Of a stretch of DNA of 64,000 bases, positions 56,511-64,000 are shown piece by piece. This DNA comes from Catenaria anguillulae PL171 (Eukaryota > Blastocladiomycota > Blastocladiomycetes > Blastocladiales > Catenariaceae). Each line of letters begins with the position of its first letter. Within the stretch, counting starts at the first letter, position 1. The position numbers and the translations under genes are program-made. The stretch is taken from positions 1 to 64,000 of the forward strand of contig MCFL01000097.1 in the NCBI GenBank assembly GCA_002102555.1, written 5' to 3'. The notes below the pieces were generated by a model. It was not told the origin of the DNA and did no database searches. It worked only from the letters and a program-made list of their open reading frames with translations.

Positions 56511-56798
56511 GTCGTTGTGAAATTGTTCAAGTGGTCGGTCGCCGGTTGACGGAGGGAAAGCAGCACACGCACACGCACACGCACAACGGGCGGAGGTTGG
56601 GAGTGGGTTGGGCAAGAGTGAGGGGACAGCGGCGACGAGTGCACAAGGCGAGGCACTGCGGGCACGGGCACGGGCTCGTATTCATTCTATGATATGTCAA
56701 TATGTCGTCGACCGGTGGAACAGTGACTCAACTCATGCTCGTCAACCATCACGTGGTTTTCTGGTCGGCGGCGCGCGACCGGACTGCGACTGCGAGAC
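56511..56798. promoter_or_regulatory. Divergent promoter region, EBP1-like/VTT genes
   Basis: 288 bp between divergent start codons, containing a short imperfect CA/CG microsatellite near 56570. No TATA box seen. Confidence 0.4.
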
Positions 56799-57888
56799 AT
56801 GGACATCCGTAACCAGACACAGCACTTGAAGCAATCGCCGCCGTCACCGCTGCCATCTGCCACCATGAATGCCAAGAGCAAGAGTCGCTCGGGCCACTCG
56901 AGCCCACTGCCGTCGTGGTCCAACGCCGCGCCACCACAACCACAACCACAACCACAACCACAACCACAACCACAACCACAACCACAACCACAACCACTTG
57001 GGCACCAGCACTTGCAAGTGCCGTACTGGCGGCTGGTCCTGCGTGTCCTGCCCTTCCCACTGCTGGCCCTCGCCTCGGCGTATGCGCTCTACTTGGGCAC
57101 CCAGTCCTTGCCGCCCGCCCACCATTCCTCGGGCGCTGCTGCAATCAATCTGTACCAGCTCACAACCATCCAAGACATCAAGAATCTGGCCCTCTCACTG
57201 AAAACCTACTCGGACACAAACTTTTTCCACGTTCTTGCCCTCTTTTCTGGATTCTACCTCTTCAAGCAAGCCTTTTGCATGCCAGGAGCCGCCGCTTTGG
57301 TATGGAACCTTTTTATGGACGTGCATCCACGGTCTTGACCGACTGTCGTCCAGCGCTAACGATCGTATTTTGCCAGTACAGAATGTCATTGCCGGTTCCC
57401 TTTATGCCCACAATGGCACACTCCTCGCCATTGTTCTCACCACCCTCGGCACTTCGCTTTGCTACTCGCTTTCCCGAGCGTTTGCCGCACCGCTCATCCG
57501 TCGCTCCTTTCTTGAAAACCGCCCCAATGGCGCCATTGCACGTCTCGCCTCACGCGTCCGTGAAGAGCAAGCGCGCGGCGAACTCGCATACCTCCTGCTC
57601 TTTTTGCGCCTTTTCCCCCTAATGCCCCAGTGGCTGCTCAACTTGTCCAGCCCAATCTTGGGCATTTCGTTGCCCATGTTTGTCACCACGGTTGCGTTGG
57701 GACTTGCGCCTTACAACATTGTCACGACACAAGCTGGCGCCGTCTTGGCGTCCATCGATTCACTGAGCGATGTTGTCACGCCACGAGTCTTGGGACAGTT
57801 GGGAGTCATGGCAGCGGCTGCATTGGTTCCCGTCGTTGTCAAGCGTTGGAGGGGGGATCCGGCAGGCGGTAAATCAAAAGATGACTGA
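56799..57888 (+). CDS. VTT/DedA-domain membrane protein, TMEM41-like
   Basis: Polytopic membrane protein of the VTT family (TMEM41/VMP1/Tvp38), whose members act as lipid scramblases in the secretory pathway. Two exons (56799-57299, 57382-57888) give 335 residues. A Pro-Gln dipeptide run encoded by a six-base microsatellite occupies about 45-66. Then comes a first membrane helix (LVLRVLPFPLLALASAYALYL). The VTT core is FKQAFCMPGAAALNVIAGSLYAHNG across the splice junction, then GTSLCYSLSRAF and LLFLRLFPLMPQWLLNLSSP. It closes with LGLAPYNIVTTQAGAVL, the conserved F-R-x-x-P-x-x-P-x-W-x-x-N and G-x-x-P pattern. The tail is short and basic. Met 56865 is an alternative start. Localisation to ER/Golgi is inferred. 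Confidence 0.87.
56934..56996 (+). repeat. (ACAACC)n microsatellite in coding sequence
   Basis: About 10.5 perfect six-base units inside exon 1 of the VTT gene, translated as alternating Pro and Gln. The unit is a multiple of three, so length changes would keep the frame. Confidence 0.92.
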
Positions 57889-58460
57889 CAAGGTGGCACT
57901 GTCGCGCTTGTTTTTCCACCTTGGAATGAATTATCACATGTTGCACCATCTTGATGGTGTCTGATTCAGCACAGCGTTCAGTCGATCGGCGCGTTTTTCT
58001 CTCTGCGATTGTGCGAACGCTGATTCACTACGAGTTCCCACACGCACAAGATGTCACACAAGAGCAAAATTACAATGCGAAAAAGAAAGCCCAGGTTCTC
58101 CAGAGTGCAAAAGTATGTTTTGAATGTGACCGATTGGAGTTGCAAACCGCGCAACTCAAACTGCGATCGCAATGACTTGGGTCGGGAAAATGTTCGCAGC
58201 ATACCTTGCATATGCTTGTTTTTATTGCGATCGCACCCTCACTTGCCATCCATCTCTTCTCTCTTCAACCAGCATTAATGTTACATAGACTATAGACTAC
58301 ATTCTATTTCCGTCGCAATTCATCCGTCCCGCCTGACAACTGTACCACTTTGGCTCGAGCCGCCAAACGACTCACCTTTCACGTCGACACATGAGCAACG
58401 GCGAACGCCATCGGATCCTTTTTTTGCCGTTCTCCTTCAAGACACGCCGTTTCTTCCAAC
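57889..58460. other. Intergenic, no gene seen
   Basis: Spacer between two genes on the same strand. GCGATCGC palindromes occur near 58166 and 58228; no other structure noticed. Confidence 0.35.
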
Positions 58461-59909
58461 ATGTCCTCCCAGCAAATGGGCACATCAGGCACTGGGGTAC
58501 ATGCCGATTCCGCGGCTTCCGCGTCCGCTACCTTGGCAAGCCCATCTGGCGCAGGTGTGCCCTTTACCCGCATCATCAACCCTGATGTAGCACGGAACTC
58601 GGTCATCGTCTTTGGATTTGCCCTGCTCGTCGCTATTGTCGGTGCCTTTACGCTCTTCCCGAAGGCATTCCCCACTCTATATACCAAGCTCATGACGGTT
58701 GTGTTCAAGAAGACGACGCCGCCTGTACGCGCCAATGCGAGTTTGCTGCGGGCGCGACTCTTGTTTGTGGCTGCGCTCATGATGATTGGTGACGCGGTAA
58801 ACAACATTGCCATGCTCGAATCGGCCGACTTAACGGGCGACGCATTGTTTATCCCCTTTCAACTGTTACGTGGCATCACCTTTGTACCCGCTGGGCCCAT
58901 GTTTGTCATGGCTATGGCGAGCCGAATCGCCATCATCGTCGTGATGCGGCCGAAATGGAAGACCTGGTTCGTTCGCGTCGTGTATGGCATTGCATTGTAC
59001 GTCATGCTGCAGCAGCAGATCATTTTGGTGATTGGGGTGTCTCAGCGGTTGCATTTGGATCCGGGTATGTGTTTCGTTGTGTCGCATTTCCGGCTTCCTG
59101 GCTGAACAGGCTAGTAACAACCCGATTGTTTTCAAGCCGGATGGATTGATGCCTTGTTGTTCCCTCAATGGACCGCGGGTCCCATGGCCTTACTGCCGGT
59201 TTGTTTTGAAATCATTTGTCTCCTTACTCGTCGCACGGGAGCTGACCCATTTCGATTTTCACAGCTTTTTTCAATTGGCGGATCGTTGGTCGCACTTCGG
59301 ATCGCCTTCAGCCAGCCCGCATCGTCATCGTCCGGCTCGACCTCGTCGTCAGGCTCCAACTCCACCGTCCCAGCCTCACAGGCATCCGTTGCCCCCTCCG
59401 CAACCAGCAGCAAGCCGACGGTTCAAAGTGGTGCCACAACGATCAAATACCCGTTAACGAATGCCTTCACCACTCTCAATGTGCTGATTCTCCTTGAATG
59501 GATCGGGTTCATTGCCTGCGTCGCCAATCAAAACCCGCCCATTCCAATTCGGGTCAGCGCCATTCTCGGCCTCATCTTGTCGCTCGGCATCCTGACCGAA
59601 GGCAGCTTTGAATGGCTGCTCAAGCAAGGCCGCAAAAAGCAACAGCTTGCGTCTGCCGCGGCCTCGTCCACGTCATCCTCGCACGGACATCAGCCGTCGG
59701 CCATTGCCAAGTCGGCGTCCTTGTCGCGCGCGCCGTCCGCGAGCAAGCCACATGGGTTGGCGGTGGGGGGCGTTGGGATGGCCACTAGGACCAGCAATGC
59801 CGCGCAGCACAAGGAGTACAAGGAGCATGCAAATACGTCCAGTGGCGGCATGGATCGCCCGCCGTCGCATCATTCCGAGTCGGCGGGCATGTTGCAGAAC
59901 GCTAAATAG
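58461..59909 (+). CDS. Polytopic membrane protein, unrecognised family, copy 3
   Basis: Paralogue of the gene at 41016: 436 residues from exons 58461-59064, 59137-59198 and 59265-59909. Hydrophobic segments include NSVIVFGFALLVAIVGAFTL, RARLLFVAALMMIGDAVNNI, LRGITFVPAGPMFVMAMA, LQQQIILVIGV and LILLEWIGFIAC. Family motifs FVPAGP, W-I-D-A-LLFPQWT, YPLTNAFT and LTEGSFEWLLK are all present. Exon 2 is again 62 nt. The intron that precedes the NV(F/L)IL segment in copy 2 is absent here. The second intron (59199-59264) is 66 nt without a stop, so it can be read through. The C-terminal tail is longer, Ser-rich and basic. Function unknown; the Ser/Thr-rich loop between membrane segments suggests an exposed, possibly glycosylated or phosphorylated region. 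Confidence 0.78.
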
Positions 59910-60484
59910 GTAGTGAGGTTTACGTGTTTCTTGACTTGGAGTGAAAGTGACCGCCGAGGTCAATTTGTTGTCACGTTGGATATCTCGTAGAATGCGGTCC
60001 CTTCCTGTGCCAGCTCAAGTTGTGATGTCGCCACTTTGGTTGCCCGCTGGTGGGTTTACCGTGACAGCGATGTGGTCTTGTCAATGAACATTTCATTTCT
60101 CATGTATGTATTTAACAAGACTGGGTCGAAGCAGAACTGTGCGTGTGTAAATGCTGTGTACTGTGCGTAAGCTGAGGAAAGAGAGAGGAATGCCGCACAC
60201 AATGTGTTTGAGCCCTAGCAGTGCAGCACGGGAACAAGCATCCAAGCATAAACGGGAACGTGGAGCAAAAAACATTCAAAAACAGGTTGCGAGATGAGAA
60301 TAGTGAATGAAAAAGAGTGTGTCAAGTGCCAACATGTATGAGCGAGCAGGCCAAAGTGGAGGGGAGAGTAAGAATTCGTGAAAAGAACGCTTGATTCAGG
60401 CGTGGGCACAGATATCGAAAGCAGGTGGGACAGAGTAAAGAAAACCAACAGAGAATCGTTCGTCACCATTCAAGGTCTAGCATG
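59910..60484. other. Convergent intergenic region, no gene seen
   Basis: Spacer between the stops of copy 3 (plus) and the subtilase (minus). Probably two 3' untranslated regions. Confidence 0.4.
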
Positions 60485-62773
60485 TCACCAGCGTCCACCG
60501 CGAAGCATCCACCATGGCAGCCGGGCTCCTTGAAGAGAATTGAAGACGAGCAAGTTGGGCGACTGAGACTGTTCTGCACCGTGGACCTTGCCACGCGTTG
60601 CCTGCCGCTGCAGTACAGCCTTGAGCAAAAAGGTTGATAGACGCGAGTTGGCCGACAAGTACAGTGCCATCGTGCCGGCGACGTGTGGCGATGCAAAACT
60701 CGTGCCAGAGACGGCCATGTCGCCAATTCTAAACGATGCACGGTTATGAAGTCAGATTGTGCCTGCCGGGAAGACGAACGGACAATGGAATGGAGTGGAC
60801 GTACGTAACCACTTCATCACCCGGGCCAAAGACGTCAACACAAGCTAAGAAAATGAGAAGAAAAGATCGAGTCAGATGCTGCAAGGAAATCGAGGAATGA
60901 GCAAAGCAGAAAGAAAACAAGACGTACTCCCAACGTTGGTGAAGTATGCCGGCTGGTCATCCGCCGTCGACGCACCAACCACCACCATATTGTTCAACAT
61001 AGCCGTCGCGCTTGCAGGACTTGTCGTGCACGCATCCACGGCACTGTTTCCTGCCGCTACCACAATGGTTGCACCCAAGTTCTCCAACTGCCTCAGCATG
61101 CGATTGACCACCGCGTTGATTGGCCCCTCGATCGACAAATTCACGATATGGCCCCTCGCAGAACGGAACTGGCGGCGCAGCATCATGGACCGTACCCACT
61201 GCAGTGCCGCAATCACGTCCGACCATCTGCCGACTCCATCCTCGTTGAGCGCGCGAATCGAAACAATGCGCGCTCTTTTCGCGACGCCCCATGTCTTTGA
61301 CGCAATGAGGGCCGCGACGGCGGTCCCGTGGCCGTTTGGATCCGGGACGGGGGCATAGCACCCTGTGCAGAAGGCACGGCCTTCGGCAACGCGACCTTCA
61401 AAATCGGGGTCAAAATGGTTGACGCCTGTGTCAATGACCCACACAACCACTGCAACAACGAGCAAAAAGTGAGTCAATCAGTCATCAGCGAATATGATGT
61501 GTCAAAAAAAAAGAACCGAAAGAACTTACCGCCCTGTCCAGCAGTGTCATCGTAAGTGTAATCCGTCTTGTCGTTGACCTCGTTGTCGCGATAGCTGATG
61601 CGTGTCAATCCTATCATTGGACGCTCAACACGGAGGTCAGTTCCCCGCTCACAAACGATTCCCACAGACACGGTCGTCATGACCCAGTAACGTACCCCAG
61701 CTCGGCGCATCGTCCTGCTTCACCACCCACCCAGCGGCCTTGACCTGGGCATCCCTGACCACCTCTGCCACGTCACTGCGCTGCTCCAACCGCCTCGCCA
61801 CATCGGGCGTCAATACGGCGGCCATGGCTGCCAAGTCCGGATAAGCTTGCGTGATCTGGTTGGGCGGGTTGTTGACGTCGAAAGCGGGCACGGGCCGGCC
61901 ATTCCTGAACCTCGTCGGTGCACGGCCAGCGGGAACACGCACCTCGGCAGCACGGATGTCGCTTGTGCTGACCTCCGGATCTACCGGCGCACTGGCATTG
62001 ACGGCAGAGACCATGGCTGCGGCGGCTGAGGGGGGTACAATGGCAGAAGGTGCAAGTGGGATGGTACCCGCGGGTGACACGTTGGCTGATTCGATTTCGG
62101 TCGTAAGTCTTGCAGCGGTCGTGGCAAAGTTGCCGTCTTTGAAGACAATAATGTAAGAGTTGGCAATAGCATCCGGTGCAGGTGCTGATGAGGAGGTAAA
62201 GTTGCGCGCTTGGGAGGCTGGTGTATCCGTGTTGTTTGTGGTTACGTTCTCGCCGGTCGAGTTGGTTCCGCTGTTTGCCGGTGTGAGAGTTGGGGTTACA
62301 AGTGCGGCCATTGAGGGAGCTGCTGTTGTAGGCGTGGTTGGCTGAGGTTCCTGTGACGGATGTGGGCTTGGCTGTGTATCAGAAACGGTGGAAGGGGGCG
62401 GTAGGGCGGAAGAAGGTGTAGCGCTGGCGGAGGTCGCTGTCGCTTCTACGGAAGTCGATGCGTCGATGACGCTTGGTGCTGCACTTGGAGCTGTTTCGGG
62501 ATCCAAATTGGTTCCCGAGCGCGAAGTTGGAGTTGATTCGGATTCATTTGGGGTTGCTGAGGGAGCTTCAGCCGAAGAAGACAACGAGCTGTCCGTGGCA
62601 GCGGATACGCCCGCATCTTGAGGTGCTGGAGCGGCATAGGAAAGCCGACTGGCGACAGCAACGAGCACAAGAAAGGCGAGACACAAGCGCATCCAGGGAA
62701 AGTGGAAACTGGCAGCCTGCTGCCCGACGCGTCGGCGCAATTGTTGTTGCGTATGAGTAGACATGAGAGTCAT
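60485..62773 (-). CDS. Secreted subtilisin-like serine protease (S8, proteinase K type)
   Basis: Extracellular endopeptidase. Five exons (62773-61696, 61610-61530, 61449-60928, 60844-60805, 60728-60485) join in frame to 654 residues. A hydrophobic stretch MRLCLAFLVLVAVASRLSYA is the signal sequence; Met 62692 would start exactly there, while Met 62773 adds 27 residues. A Ser/Thr/Pro-rich region of about 150 residues follows, then an I9-type propeptide (NSYIIVFKDG ... RSDVAEVVRDAQV). The catalytic Asp is in VWVIDTGVNHF, His in NGHGTAVAAL, the oxyanion Asn in VAAGNSAV and the nucleophile Ser in GTSFASPHVAG. SWG-LTRIS across the first junction matches the mature N-terminus of proteinase K relatives. 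The unusually long Ser/Thr linker before the propeptide is atypical. Likely a nutrient-acquisition or host/substrate-degrading enzyme, by family only. Confidence 0.93.
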
Positions 62774-64000
62774 ATTGGGGAGAATCGTTGGTGGTTGAAA
62801 CAGTGGGATCAAAACATGGGTGGGCAAGTGAGATGAAAACACAAGAGTGCCAAAAGCGAGGTGACGGGGCCAGCTGCAGAGAAGCACAGTCAGGCGGTGA
62901 ATGGAAGTGAAGAGTGTGACTTCTAGATGGCGTGGGAACAAGACGATAGGGTGGTGATGTCTTGTGAGGCGGAAGGATGCCAGTCCTTGCGATGCGGCGG
63001 AAAAGAAACTTGGTAGATCACGTCGGCTGGCGTTGCATTCATGTCAGTTGGATATCAGCGAGTTTGGACCGGCACGCCGAGTTGACGTTCTGGGTTACTG
63101 GGACGGTTGCCGCGCATGCACAAGCAAGCAACAGATGGAGATCACAGTGCAATGGGAATGTCGCGTGGACCAGGCGACAACCTCAGATCCGGCAAGGAGG
63201 CTACGAATGCCGCAGTCAGGCTGCAATGGTGCGGGCAAGGTGAATGCCGAATGTGAAAATAACGCTTGACAGTCTCGGGTGTACGTTTGTCGTAGCTGTC
63301 TTCGGCACATGTACGTTCATTTTGTGAAAGAGCAACAACAGCGAGCTGCCGATCACGCTTCTGGACCATTCCCACCCTCCTCCACCTCCACCAACAACTT
63401 GAACCAACACGCAAGGATGATGCCTTGAAAAAAATAGCAATAAAGAAATGCTCTTCTTGTGTTCTGGAGGCCTTCGAATGCAAATGAACGTCTCAAGGGC
63501 TCTCTGCCAGAAACACTCATATCATCTGCAAGTGTATAGTGCAATTCCATCATTCAATTCCAACAAATAAACAACAAAAAGACGTCAAATCAAATGAGAT
63601 CCACGAATTGGAGGGTCGGCACAGAAGGAGCAGGGTAAGAAGACAGGGCAAAGCCACCGAAACAAGTAAACGTAGAGAAATGCCAAAGTAGGGGAGGCCA
63701 TGAGGTAAGGCTGGAAAAGGCAGAGCAGCGTGGGGATCGGGTGAATTGGGAAATATGGAAAAAAAAGGGGAGGAAAAGAAGAAAGTAGCTCAACAACAAC
63801 CGAGTCAAGTGTGTATGCGTTGCGTGCGCAAGCCAAGCTGGGGGCCGAAATCGCGACCAAACAGCAGGAAAGAAATCGAAAAGAGAAACGACGCAAGGGA
63901 AAAAAAAAGGTCAAACGGACTCAGGAAATAGTCAGCAATAACATGACGTAACGCGCCCCATCAAAACCGGTCAATGCGCATGGGGGGGTGGGCGGAATGG
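62774..64000. other. Upstream flank of subtilase to window end
   Basis: About 1.2 kb with no supportable gene. Short open frames on both strands lack motifs. The first few hundred bases should hold the subtilase promoter; no clear TATA box noticed. Confidence 0.35.

Overview
This window is nuclear DNA from a fungus, most likely an early-diverging, zoosporic-type lineage such as a blastocladiomycete or chytrid (inference). The evidence is short 60-80 nt GT-AG introns, moderately GC-rich coding DNA with Ser/Pro/Ala-rich low complexity, a fungal/plant-type mitochondrial K+/H+ exchange-related protein, a forkhead regulator, a CENP-E-like kinesin-7, and a gene resembling the mitochondrial helicase Twinkle, which the yeasts lack. 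No bacterial features (operons, ribosome binding sites, CRISPR) and no convincing tRNA or rRNA genes were seen.

Layout. 0.9-8.5 kb holds three adjacent mitochondrial genes: a MutS/MSH1-like mismatch protein (minus), a divergently transcribed Twinkle-like helicase (plus) and a DNAJC11-like J-protein (minus). 10.4-13.0 kb is a double-RING/LON protein with a C-terminal CaaX box. 13.76-17.23 kb is a secreted class-3 lipase gene flanked by an inverted repeat of about 360 bp. 17.5-18.9 kb is translation factor eIF2-gamma (minus), divergent from a very long kinesin-7 (19.5-27.7 kb). 27.9-30.4 kb is a SMG6/EST1-like PIN-domain protein (minus), divergent from a Mit_KHE1-family protein (31-32.2 kb). 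A PH-like hypothetical and a forkhead factor follow (32.7-38.1 kb). 38.7-42.4 kb has two head-to-head members of an unrecognised polytopic membrane-protein family, one of them decayed; a third member lies at 58.5-59.9 kb. CDC5 (42.8-45.3 kb) and an EBP1/PA2G4-like gene (54.8-56.5 kb, minus) converge, and an intact Ty3/gypsy retrotransposon of 9,043 bp sits between their 3' ends. A TMEM41-like VTT protein (56.8-57.9 kb) and a secreted subtilase (60.5-62.8 kb, minus) complete the list.

Themes. MSH1 and Twinkle share a 268-bp promoter region and both act on mitochondrial DNA; DNAJC11 beside them acts on cristae architecture. Exon models for MSH1, Twinkle, DNAJC11, the lipase, CDC5, the subtilase and two of the membrane proteins close in frame to the base. 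By contrast eIF2-gamma and the kinesin contain single-base losses at highly conserved motifs. All of these lie between 18.6 and 23.5 kb and each is repaired by adding one base, which looks like uncorrected sequence rather than decay.
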